A DNA stretch of 64,000 nt, from contig NZ_CP025197.1 of the NCBI RefSeq assembly GCF_002844395.1, positions 2,852,001-2,916,000 on the forward strand. The letters run 5' to 3'. The position numbers were made by a program, and so were the translations under genes. This document shows, one piece after another, positions 18,491-26,832 of the stretch. Source of the DNA: Acetivibrio saccincola. GTDB taxonomy: Bacteria > Bacillota > Clostridia > Acetivibrionales > Acetivibrionaceae. Position 1 is the first letter of the stretch. Each line of letters opens with the position of its first letter. Under the pieces are notes generated by a model. It ran no database searches. It had not been told where the DNA came from and saw only the letters and a list, made by a program, of their open reading frames with translations.

Positions 18491-18780
18491 ACATCTCCCC
18501 TCCTGTTTATTTACTCACATGTTATTAAAAATAACAAAACAACTAAAAAATACTAAAAATTTACACCACCTTACATAATATTTTATAATAATGACTGTGT
18601 CACTATCTATTATTATATCATAGATTACATAAATATTTTGAATTTTTTACCTTCTTATTAAAATAAATACCTCTATATTATTATTTTACAACATAATTTC
18701 TTTTTAAGTATAGTTTTATCATTTTTTTGCCTCATACTGAATTGTATATAAAGTTTACATAATTTTTAAAAATATTTTTT
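18491..18780. other. Non-coding upstream region of the beta-helix gene
   Basis: A+T-rich, no gene. On the minus strand a possible promoter has GTGACA around 18600 and TATTAT 17 bases on, with an aggagggg ribosome site before ATG at 18490. The match is moderate only. Confidence 0.4.
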
Positions 18781-18814
18781 AAAAAACAGCCTCTTAGCTA
18801 AGAGACTGTTTTTT
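18781..18814 (-). terminator. Terminator after the second beta-helix gene
   Basis: AAAAAACAG-CTCTTAG pairs with CTAAGAG-CTGTTTTTT in a nearly perfect 34-base palindrome, giving a T run on either strand. Confidence 0.88.
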
Positions 18815-18850
18815 ATATATTATAATTTAAGGAGAAAAGAAATGCCTGAA

Positions 18851-21034
18851 TTACCAGCCGCCACCCCAGCCACCGCCTGGGAAGCCACCGCCCCAGTCGC
18901 CACCTGGGAAGCCACCTCCACCCCAGTCACCGCCTGGGAAACCGCCGCCCCAGTCACCGCCTGGGAAACCGCCACCGCCCCAATCACCGCCTGGGAAACC
19001 GCCGCCCCAGTCACCGCCTGGAAAGCCGCCACCCCAGCCGCCTCCTGGGAAGCCGCCAAATGGATTAAACTCAATACCACCATCAACTGTCACAATTGAA
19101 CTTGTGGTAAATGTTCTTTGAGGGTTTCCATTTACGTACATGGTATATGTAGTATTTAATCTAAGCTCCGGAGATGTAAATATTAATGTACTAAATGTTC
19201 TTGGAACTGTAAAATTAGCTACTTCAACATTGTTATTACTTCTAATGACAATGGTGGAATTTGCCGAAGCCCCGCCAAGCACTAATACCGGTTGTGTAGT
19301 TGCTTCCCTGGTTATCTGGCCTACATTTCCTCCCATACCGATAACGGTACCGCCTGTAATAGAAAATGTGGCACCATCAGTGTCTATACTTCCTTCCGGA
19401 CTACCGGATGCAACTATAAACATATATCCGCTATTTATATGTACTGTTCCGTTTGAATCAATTCCGTCCCCTCTTTGTATATTTATATAAATATTTCCGC
19501 CATTAATGGTTACATCTCTTTGAGCATTTATTCCGTCATTGCCGGCCTCTATTGTAATCTCCCCACCATTTACAATAACTGCTCCTTCACCACTTTCAAT
19601 TCCTTCATAACCATCTTTTATATTAAAAATACCATCGTGAATAACTAAATCTGAACTAGAGTGCAGACCGTCATCTTTTGCAAAAATGTTAAATTCCCCG
19701 CCAAATATTTCTAAATTTCTGTCAGCTTCTATACCGTCACTCTCAACACGGATGCTAAACAACCCATTTTCAATTGTAATATCGTAATCAGCTGCTATAC
19801 CGTCTTTACCGGATCTCAAATCGAAAACCCCGCCTGTTATCACTATTGATTCATTTGAATCTATTGCATCTTCGTTATATGAAAGGGCGTTAATTGTACC
19901 TCCGTTTATTGTTATGCTGCCTGTGATGTTAATACCGTCTTCAGGACATTCCAGAGTAATAGCACCATTGTCTACTCTTAAACTTCCGGTGGTATCAATT
20001 CCCTGCTCTCCCGCTTTAATGTTTATAGTCCCGCCCTTCATTATCATATTTGCTTCAGAATTAAATCCATCCTTTTGGGCATTTATTGTTATATAACCAT
20101 CAGTTAATGTTATATCTCCCTCTGCTGCTACTCCGTGTTTAACTGCAGAAATATTAAATGTTCCACCTTTGATATTAATATTACCTTTACAGTCTATACC
20201 ATCAGAATCTGCGGTAACATCTAATTTACCCCCTGCAATTTCCATGTAGTCCTTCGCATGTATTCCGTCTGTCACAGCAGACTGCACATTTATATTCCCA
20301 TCTTTTATATATAACTCAGAATAACTTATAATACCATGCTCATAATTAGCTCTCACATTTAAAGTCCCTTTACCGTCAATCACTAATACCGGATTACTGG
20401 AAATAACACCCTTAACCTTTGCATCACCGGTATCATATATACTGCTGCTTCCATCATTCAATGTATTTATAGTGCCATTTTCCAATATAATATTTGCTTT
20501 ATTTGCTTTTTCAACATAAATAGCAGGACCGTTTGAATTAGATATACTTACTCCTTTTAAACGAAGGGTAACTTCTCCGGAAGTATTCACATGGAGCATC
20601 CCATTTGTCAACGTCCCGGCAATTGTATACTCTCCGCCTGCTGAAATTCTAACAATTGACCCATTTACTGATATTCCTTCTCCTGAATATGTTATATTAG
20701 ATCCTAAATTAATCTCTCCTTTACCAAGACCTGGAGATGTTCCCGGATTAAAAACAGATCCCACAGGAAATCCGTCTATAATCTCAAGAAGATATCTTTT
20801 AAGTAACGCATAATCTAATGTGTCTACCATACCATCCCCGTTTAAGTCAGCTAAAGTTAGATTCTCAAGTTGTCTTTCTTCCATAATGTACCTGTTCATT
20901 AATGTCACATCAAAAGAATTGATCTCTCCGTCACCGTTTAAATCCCCATATAAGGCTGTACCGGCATAAACCAGGCTATAGGCACCTATAACCGTCACTA
21001 AAAACAAAATTAATGCACAATATTTTTTTTGCAT
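18851..21034 (-). CDS. N-terminal-dockerin, Cthe_2159-like beta-helix protein with Gly/Trp-rich tail
   Basis: 727 aa. Signal peptide at about 1-24. N-terminal type I dockerin at about 28-93: GDLNGDGEINSFDVTLMNRYIM and DLNGDGMVDTLDYALLKRYLL. Residues from about 110 to 655 are the same Asp-rich right-handed beta-helix as in the downstream paralogue, with coils such as DGIDCKGNINIKGGTFNIS and GGTINIKAGEQGIDTTGSL. The last 67 residues or so are an extreme low-complexity tail: about eight units of FPGG(D/G)WGGG ending in GGGW. The tail DNA is G+C-rich against an A+T-rich gene. The helix is expected to bind acidic or cellulosic polysaccharide at the cell surface through cohesin docking. The tail is unexplained: aromatic stacking on polysaccharide, self-assembly or a wall contact are all possible. 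A good promoter lies at 21143-21172. Confidence 0.88.
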   Translation of the reverse strand: MQKKYCALILFLVTVIGAYSLVYAGTALYGDLNGDGEINSFDVTLMNRYIMEERQLENLTLADLNGDGMVDTLDYALLKRYLLEIIDGFPVGSVFNPGTSPGLGKGEINLGSNITYSGEGISVNGSIVRISAGGEYTIAGTLTNGMLHVNTSGEVTLRLKGVSISNSNGPAIYVEKANKANIILENGTINTLNDGSSSIYDTGDAKVKGVISSNPVLVIDGKGTLNVRANYEHGIISYSELYIKDGNINVQSAVTDGIHAKDYMEIAGGKLDVTADSDGIDCKGNINIKGGTFNISAVKHGVAAEGDITLTDGYITINAQKDGFNSEANMIMKGGTINIKAGEQGIDTTGSLRVDNGAITLECPEDGINITGSITINGGTINALSYNEDAIDSNESIVITGGVFDLRSGKDGIAADYDITIENGLFSIRVESDGIEADRNLEIFGGEFNIFAKDDGLHSSSDLVIHDGIFNIKDGYEGIESGEGAVIVNGGEITIEAGNDGINAQRDVTINGGNIYINIQRGDGIDSNGTVHINSGYMFIVASGSPEGSIDTDGATFSITGGTVIGMGGNVGQITREATTQPVLVLGGASANSTIVIRSNNNVEVANFTVPRTFSTLIFTSPELRLNTTYTMYVNGNPQRTFTTSSIVTVDGGIEFNPFGGFPGGGWGGGFPGGDWGGGFPGGDWGGGGFPGGDWGGGFPGGDWGGGGFPGGDWGGGFPGGGWGGGW
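18854..19055 (-). repeat. G+C-rich tandem repeat encoding FPGGDWGGG units
   Basis: Tandem units of about 24-27 bp on the minus strand encode FPGG(D/G)WGGG(G) roughly eight times at the end of the beta-helix protein. All frames stay open across the array on both strands because it lacks A+T-rich stops, which produces long meaningless open frames. Confidence 0.92.
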
Positions 21035-21142
21035 ACATGTCCCCCCAATTTTTTAAGCTTTTTATTTTAGTTTTTAGTGCCTTATTACCTCTTCTTTGCA
21101 GTGTCTTATTGTTTTCCTGCATTTTTCAGGCTGTATTTTAGC

Positions 21143-21172
21143 ATTATAAAGCCTTATATTAAATATTCTCAA
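21143..21172 (-). promoter_or_regulatory. Sigma-A type promoter of the second beta-helix gene
   Basis: On the minus strand TTGAGA (21172-21167), an 18-base spacer, and TATAAT (21148-21143). About 105 bases separate it from ATG at 21034, which has a gggggga ribosome site. Confidence 0.7.
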
Positions 21173-21198
21173 GCACTCTAGCTTTTAAGCCGTTTTAT

Positions 21199-21240
21199 TT
21201 AAAAAAACCCGCTGTTTTTTTAAACAGCGGGTTTTTTTTT
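21199..21240 (-). terminator. Terminator after the SLH xylanase gene
   Basis: AAACCCGCTGTTT and AAACAGCGGGTTT form a perfect stem with A and T runs on the two sides; works for the minus-strand gene ending at 21256. Confidence 0.9.
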
Positions 21241-21255
21241 ATTTTTATCTACCCT

Positions 21256-24200
21256 TTATAGTTCATTTAGTAGTTTGTATAAAATCACTGCAGCCTGTGC
21301 CCTGTTTGCATTTGCCAGTGGAGCAAATTCACCGGTTTCCATACCTCTTATAATTCCTGCTTGCTGCATTGTTTTTACAGCTTCTTTTGCATAGCCGGCA
21401 ATTTCTGAATCATCTTTAAAATCTACTGCTGCTTCTTTAAGCTCTAATGTAATTCCCACAGTTTTTAAAGTGTTAAAAGTCATTACTGCCATGTCTTGCC
21501 TGCTAATCTGGTCATTTACTCCAAAGGTTCCGTCCGGTCTTCCTTTTACAACGCCCAGCTCATATGCAGTTATTATAGCATTTTCGTACCAGGCACCTGC
21601 TTCAACATCACTAAATGGATTATCCTGTCCATCAGATTCTAAATTAAATGTATTAACTAACATTTGTGCAAATTCTGCCCTGGTTACATTTTTAAGTGGT
21701 GCAAATGAATCCTCAGACACACCCTTTATGATGCCGCGTGCTGCAAGAGCTATGATAGCGTCTTTAGCCCATGAAGTCTGGTCTAAATCATTTAGTGTTA
21801 CATCAACAGGATCTGCTGTAAATTTACCAAAGGATTCTGCTTTAAATTGAACTTTTCCGTTGCTGTAATATCCGTTTCTAATAACTTTAGAATTACCACT
21901 GTCATCAATGTAACTTACTACAACCTGACCTGGATTTATGTTTGCGTCTAATGTGTAATTAAAGGATATATTTACTTTTTGATTTTTATCAAATTGCTTA
22001 ATCTTTTTATCTCCAACTGATAAATAAAATTCATACACATTGTTGTCTGCTTTAGTTACACCTAGTAAAATAACAGCATCGTCTTCTGAATTTTCAAAGA
22101 AAGATACCGGTAATTCAACAGAAGTTGCATCTGTATTCACTTCAATTATTTTAACATTAGCTTCTAATGCTTCTTTCATCTGTTTAGCATTGAATTCTAC
22201 AACTAAACTTCCAACATCTTCTGTGTTTTTAACATCAACTTTTCCTTTTCCGTCTTTTGCATTGCTTATTATCTTTTCAAATATTTCATCAGTTACAGCA
22301 GCAGAAGCCTTTCCTTCATCATCAATAACCAACTCAACTACTGCGTCAGTTTCATCTTCAGTTTTGTCTTCGTCAGCTTTGTCAGAACTTCCTGAAGATT
22401 TACTTCCTCCTGTACTGCCTCCAGGGGTCTTGCCGCCTTCTGATGAATCAATTTTATCAACAAGAATCAGGTTACCGAAAACTGATGGATCCATATATCC
22501 TGTACCTGTTATATCGTTCCATGCCACAACACTCTGACGGGAACCATTCTTTGCATCATTAATCTGGAGGTCAAAGCCTATAACTGTATCTTTGGAAGGA
22601 GTTATTTCTGTAAACGGTATTTTAACTTCAACTATATAATTTGTACCTGAAACACTTGTTGCTGATTCAAATCCTTCCTCTATGCTTTGAGGGTTGAAGG
22701 AAGTTTCATTATCAAAGTTAACCCTGTACTGTCCATGGTTTCTTCCCTGATAGGATGTAGTCTTGGAATTTGTCTGGTCAACGAAAACCTCAATGGAGTC
22801 CTGCTCCCATGGATCTCTATTGCGCTTGTCAAGTGCATCATCTTGTACTTCAATTAAAACATAGAGGTTTTCTTCATCCCAAAGTGCTCTTCCAAAACCG
22901 GTAGCACCTTGCCATGCTGTCTGATACTGGTCTATATTTATCTTAGGTGCTTTTTTCCATATGTCATCTATCTCACCGTCAATAACAGGTGTTCCATATA
23001 CTGCTTTCGCTTCTTTAGGTTCTCTTTCCTCACGTGGGTTTTCTTCAATAAATTTTTCAGGATCCATAATTGCATAATAAGCTGGTTTAGCCTGCAACTC
23101 AGCATCAAACAACACCGGACTTCCCTCAGTTCTCCAGCTGGAAGCATCATCCAATCCCCAAATAGTCACTCTTGCAATATGGTCAGAGTATTCTTTATAA
23201 AGTTTAAATAATTCTGCATATAAGTAAGCCTGGTCAATAGCTTCCTTTTCTGTAAGTACAAAGTCGGAACCAGCAGTAATATCAAGCTCAGTAATGCTTA
23301 TCTCAACACCTAACTCTGAAAATTTCTCTAAAGATAAGCGTACATTTTCTACATTTGTATTTACATTATAGTGAGACTGCATTCCAATACCGTCAATTAA
23401 CAGTCTGCCGTCATTTTCCGCTGCGTACCTGTCGTTAATGTCTTTTACCATGCTGTACATTACAGATGCTTTCTGCTGGTTATCATCATTGTAGTCATTA
23501 TAGTATAATTTCACATCTGTCCAACCGTTTTCGTCCAGTACTTCCCTTGCAATTCTAAAGGCTATCTCTACATAATCCGGTCCAATTGCTTTGTACCAGG
23601 AAGATTCACGAAGTGCCCACTGCCAATTGTCAGGGGTTGCTGTATCAGTTAAACCGTCTTTAATTGCTTCGTTTACAACATCCCAGCCAATTACCTTGTC
23701 CCCGAAGTTTTCTATAACTGTTGTGATGTGAGTTCTCAAGTTTTCAAGGGCTTCTTCACGGCTTAGCGGATTGCCGTCTTCATCTGTACTTAGCCACAGA
23801 GGCATTTGCTGATGCCATACCAATACGTGGCCAAACATTTCAAATCCTTCTTCTTTAACTTTATCCACAAGTTGGTTTTGTGCACTGAAATCAAATTCTC
23901 TCCGGGAATTATATACACAATCCGGTTTCATAGCATTTTCCGCTGTAAGAACATTAAAATGATGTTTTAGAAGCTCAAGTCTTTGACCTTCTAAATCCAC
24001 TGCTGATACTATATTACCAACTAAAAAGTAATCTTTATAAGCCTCCTTTATTGGTGTCAAATCAGTCTGAATCGGCTTTCTTGCACCAACAGGACCAATA
24101 TAAGAAATTTCAAAATCATCCATATAGAATTTTACTTCGCCGTCAGGCTCATCAACTGTTTCCACATATGCATATAAAACAGCCGGATTAACTGACAGTG

Positions 24201-26061
24201 TGAAATCACCTGACAACTGTACCCACTCTTCATCTGTTACGGTTACATCCTTAGAGACATTGGTAAATGTATCACTTCCGCTTTGTACGCTAATACGCAG
24301 TACAGTTGGCACTTCACCTTCTGCCATTTTAACCCATGCAGATAAGTGGTATTTATGTCCCTTATGCATTTTGCCCATAACGTCTAAAATCGGCCCGTTA
24401 TATCTACTTGATACAGTTGCACTTAAGCTTTGGGAACCATCTTTAGTGTAGTTATCTTCAGTTGTAAGTTCTATGCTCCCGTAAGAAGCATCTCTTATTA
24501 CCCAATTGCCGATACCGTCTTCAAAGTCAGCTTTAATACCGGTCTGGTCTTTACCTATGCTCACATTATCTAAGTAAAAACCAATTTCCGGATGATTTGA
24601 CTCAATATATAGTGTGAGTTCATCCATATCTTCTGTAAAAGTATAAGTACCGCTTACCTGAACCCACTGTGTATCTGTTATTTCAACAGCAGCTATGTTT
24701 TTCCAATTCTTTGATTCAGCACCTGAAGCCAATTCTTCCATAGTAATGGAAAGAATTAATGCCTCTTCAAAATCTTCAGGAATTTCTATAACCTTCACAT
24801 AGGCACAGATATTGTATTCTGTGTCTTTTTTAAGTGAGTTAACCAGGTTGATGCTTGGTCCTTCCCAATTTTGAGTTCTTCCGGTGGTTTTTAAGCTGTA
24901 TTGTCCGGCATATACTTCTTCATCAACTACCTCTAAGCTTACACCGCCTCTTTGCCTCCAGCCCTGAGTTGTTCCGGTTTCAAAATCATAAAAGAATTCT
25001 TCCTCTTCTTCTCCGGATTCAGATGTTGAGAGGCATATAATTGACACATCGTCTATGTAGATATCAGGAATAACATCTCCTTCATCTGTTCCTTCCCCTG
25101 GTTCTATCCAGATTAAAAATTCTGTAGTAGCCATTGGTACTTCGTAGTCTTTTAACTCAAATACCGTCCAGTCTTCAGAAGTAACTTCCCTGTTTCCTAT
25201 AAGCCACGGATAATTTTCTTCTCCTCCTGAAGCCACCTTGCTGGCTATGTGGTATTCACCCGTTCCTTCTGATATTCTTAATTTTAATGATATATTGTAC
25301 TTTTTGCCTGACTCCATCAGGGTTGTTAAATTTAAGAACGGCTGGCTATCCTTTGAATTTCTGTTCTTAAACACTAATGACTTGTTGTCTCCCCAGTCAT
25401 ATATGTCAACTTCCCCACCGTCTCCCCATGACTTTGCTACCCAGTTGCCAGGGTTTCCGTCTTCAAAGTCCTGGAATAATACTTCTGTAACTTCTTGAAC
25501 TTCTACAATTTCCACATCATCAATATAAATGTCCGGGATAACATCCCCCACGTCTGTTCCTTCCCCTGGCTCTATCCAGATTAAAAACTCTGTAGTATTC
25601 ATTGGTACTTCATAGTTTTTAAACTCAAAAACCGTCCAGTCTTCAGAAGTAACTTCCCTGTTTCCTACTATCCAGATATAATTCTCTTCCTCTTCTGAAG
25701 CCACTTTAGCAGTAATGTGGTATTCACCTGTTCCTTCTTCCAGTCTCAATTTCATCGACATGTTGTATTTCTTGCCTGATTTCATAAGATTTGTTATGTT
25801 TAAGAATGGCTGGCTCTCACTTGAGCTTCTGTCTGAAAGTACTAAAGATTTATTGTCACCCCAGTCATAAATACCAATTTCCCCGCCGTCTCCCCACGGC
25901 TTCGCTGTCCAGTTTCCTGTGTCTCCATCTTCAAAGTCTTGGAATAAAATCTTTTCCCCTAAAGGTAAAAACTCTTCCCCGTATACAGTTAGAACGTTTG
26001 CCGGCAGTAACCAACTAATTAAAAGTACCATCATTACTAAAAAGCTACTCTTTCTTTTCAT
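21256..26061 (-). CDS. S-layer-anchored multidomain GH10 endo-1,4-beta-xylanase
   Basis: 1601 aa. Signal peptide 1-29. Four N-terminal CBM22/CBM4_9-type modules: 38-187 and 194-343 are near-copies of each other, 355-503 and 508-656 are more diverged. GH10 domain about 668-1005 with acid/base Glu798 (WDVVNEA) and nucleophile Glu925 (ITELDIT). One CBM9 at about 1018-1203, where two are often found. A Gly/Ser then Asp/Glu linker (1205-1240) leads to an uncharacterised module of about 180 residues, then three SLH motifs (about 1420-1601; GAWYENAIITAYELGVVKGR, GVNDQISRQDM). The architecture resembles C. thermocellum XynX and Thermoanaerobacterium XynA: it hydrolyses xylan while held to the cell surface, not through the cellulosome. 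A promoter at 26412-26440 predicts a leader of about 340 bases. Confidence 0.95.
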   Translation of the reverse strand: MKRKSSFLVMMVLLISWLLPANVLTVYGEEFLPLGEKILFQDFEDGDTGNWTAKPWGDGGEIGIYDWGDNKSLVLSDRSSSESQPFLNITNLMKSGKKYNMSMKLRLEEGTGEYHITAKVASEEEENYIWIVGNREVTSEDWTVFEFKNYEVPMNTTEFLIWIEPGEGTDVGDVIPDIYIDDVEIVEVQEVTEVLFQDFEDGNPGNWVAKSWGDGGEVDIYDWGDNKSLVFKNRNSKDSQPFLNLTTLMESGKKYNISLKLRISEGTGEYHIASKVASGGEENYPWLIGNREVTSEDWTVFELKDYEVPMATTEFLIWIEPGEGTDEGDVIPDIYIDDVSIICLSTSESGEEEEEFFYDFETGTTQGWRQRGGVSLEVVDEEVYAGQYSLKTTGRTQNWEGPSINLVNSLKKDTEYNICAYVKVIEIPEDFEEALILSITMEELASGAESKNWKNIAAVEITDTQWVQVSGTYTFTEDMDELTLYIESNHPEIGFYLDNVSIGKDQTGIKADFEDGIGNWVIRDASYGSIELTTEDNYTKDGSQSLSATVSSRYNGPILDVMGKMHKGHKYHLSAWVKMAEGEVPTVLRISVQSGSDTFTNVSKDVTVTDEEWVQLSGDFTLSVNPAVLYAYVETVDEPDGEVKFYMDDFEISYIGPVGARKPIQTDLTPIKEAYKDYFLVGNIVSAVDLEGQRLELLKHHFNVLTAENAMKPDCVYNSRREFDFSAQNQLVDKVKEEGFEMFGHVLVWHQQMPLWLSTDEDGNPLSREEALENLRTHITTVIENFGDKVIGWDVVNEAIKDGLTDTATPDNWQWALRESSWYKAIGPDYVEIAFRIAREVLDENGWTDVKLYYNDYNDDNQQKASVMYSMVKDINDRYAAENDGRLLIDGIGMQSHYNVNTNVENVRLSLEKFSELGVEISITELDITAGSDFVLTEKEAIDQAYLYAELFKLYKEYSDHIARVTIWGLDDASSWRTEGSPVLFDAELQAKPAYYAIMDPEKFIEENPREEREPKEAKAVYGTPVIDGEIDDIWKKAPKINIDQYQTAWQGATGFGRALWDEENLYVLIEVQDDALDKRNRDPWEQDSIEVFVDQTNSKTTSYQGRNHGQYRVNFDNETSFNPQSIEEGFESATSVSGTNYIVEVKIPFTEITPSKDTVIGFDLQINDAKNGSRQSVVAWNDITGTGYMDPSVFGNLILVDKIDSSEGGKTPGGSTGGSKSSGSSDKADEDKTEDETDAVVELVIDDEGKASAAVTDEIFEKIISNAKDGKGKVDVKNTEDVGSLVVEFNAKQMKEALEANVKIIEVNTDATSVELPVSFFENSEDDAVILLGVTKADNNVYEFYLSVGDKKIKQFDKNQKVNISFNYTLDANINPGQVVVSYIDDSGNSKVIRNGYYSNGKVQFKAESFGKFTADPVDVTLNDLDQTSWAKDAIIALAARGIIKGVSEDSFAPLKNVTRAEFAQMLVNTFNLESDGQDNPFSDVEAGAWYENAIITAYELGVVKGRPDGTFGVNDQISRQDMAVMTFNTLKTVGITLELKEAAVDFKDDSEIAGYAKEAVKTMQQAGIIRGMETGEFAPLANANRAQAAVILYKLLNEL

Positions 26062-26326
26062 TTAAATAGACCTCCCAATTTTAACTATAATTTTAATGAG
26101 TTTGAAAGAATTAATAAGTTTAGCTTATAGAATGCTTTCTTTTTTCTTTTTCTCTTTTTTCTTTGTGAACTATTTACCCTCCCTTCTAAACTTATATTGA
26201 AAAACATATACACTACACCCCTTGAAATTATATTATATCTCTATATTTATTATATCTTTTTATTTGTTATCTTTATTGGTTATCTTTTTTTCTCTAACTT
26301 TTTAATATTGTATTTTTGAGAATTAG

Positions 26327-26354
26327 ACCTATGCAGACAAACCTACGCAGACAA
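26327..26354. repeat. 14-bp direct tandem repeat in the xylanase leader
   Basis: acctatgcagacaa followed directly by acctacgcagacaa (13 of 14 identical). It falls inside the predicted leader of the SLH xylanase, about 270 bases upstream of its start. It is a candidate regulator or RNA-binding site. Confidence 0.6.
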
Positions 26355-26411
26355 GAAAAATTAGTTTTAGTTTAAATAAAAAATTAAAATAAAAACTTAT
26401 ACTACATGTAT

Positions 26412-26440
26412 ATTTTAACACACACCCTGGTCTATGTAAA
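26412..26440 (-). promoter_or_regulatory. Sigma-A type promoter of the SLH xylanase
   Basis: On the minus strand TTTACA (26440-26435), a 17-base spacer, and TAAAAT (26417-26412). Confidence 0.68.
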
Positions 26441-26768
26441 TAAATTGTTGCAATAAATTGTTTCTGTGTGAATATCATTTAGTCACTTTATAGCTTATTA
26501 TTGGTTTTATTTAATTACAATTTTTTGATATTATGTCTTATTATCATATTGATATTATCATTATTTTATTATATATAGCCAATTTCTTATTATGTTTATA
26601 AAAAAGTATCCACAAAAATAATTTTTCGTAGCATACTTAATATAAGGGAGTGTATTATTTTTGCACTTGTACTGCATCCCACCTTTCAGAAGTAAAAAAT
26701 TAACTCTCCGTCATATGAAAATTATAAATAAAATGTTTTTTTTAAAATTATGATTATTATAAGTCAAT

Positions 26769-26795
26769 TACTGCGAAATATATAAATGCGCAGTA
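26769..26795. promoter_or_regulatory. Inverted repeat upstream of xynA, possible operator
   Basis: TACTGCG (26769-26775) and CGCAGTA (26789-26795) are exact complements around an A+T-only core containing tatataaat. It lies 37 bases before the xynA start, where a repressor would overlap the promoter. Confidence 0.45.
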
Positions 26796-26832
26796 TTGTG
26801 AATAAATTGTATAAAAACAGGAGGGATATAAG

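Larger units (their letters stand above)
26062..26832. other. Divergent control region between the two xylanase genes
   Basis: 771 bp without a gene between xylanase genes reading away from each other. It holds the minus-strand promoter and a 14-bp tandem repeat listed separately, a repeated ataaattgtt stretch near 26440-26462, and an inverted repeat at 26769-26795 just before xynA. I could not identify a convincing plus-strand promoter for xynA. Confidence 0.6.

Noticed and set aside
18854-19055. A CRISPR-like or minisatellite array
   Set aside because: The units are contiguous, have no variable spacers and are in frame within a coding sequence.
18842-19099. Long open frames on both strands across the Gly/Trp repeat, for example a plus-strand ORF rich in TAWETA
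   Set aside because: They are shadows of the G+C-rich repeat, which has few stops in any frame. The minus frame continuing from the dockerin and beta-helix is the real gene.
16320-20096. Several plus-strand ORFs of 60-150 codons inside the beta-helix genes
   Set aside because: Antisense to well-supported proteins with signal peptide and dockerin; they are Ser/Pro-rich shadows without ribosome sites.
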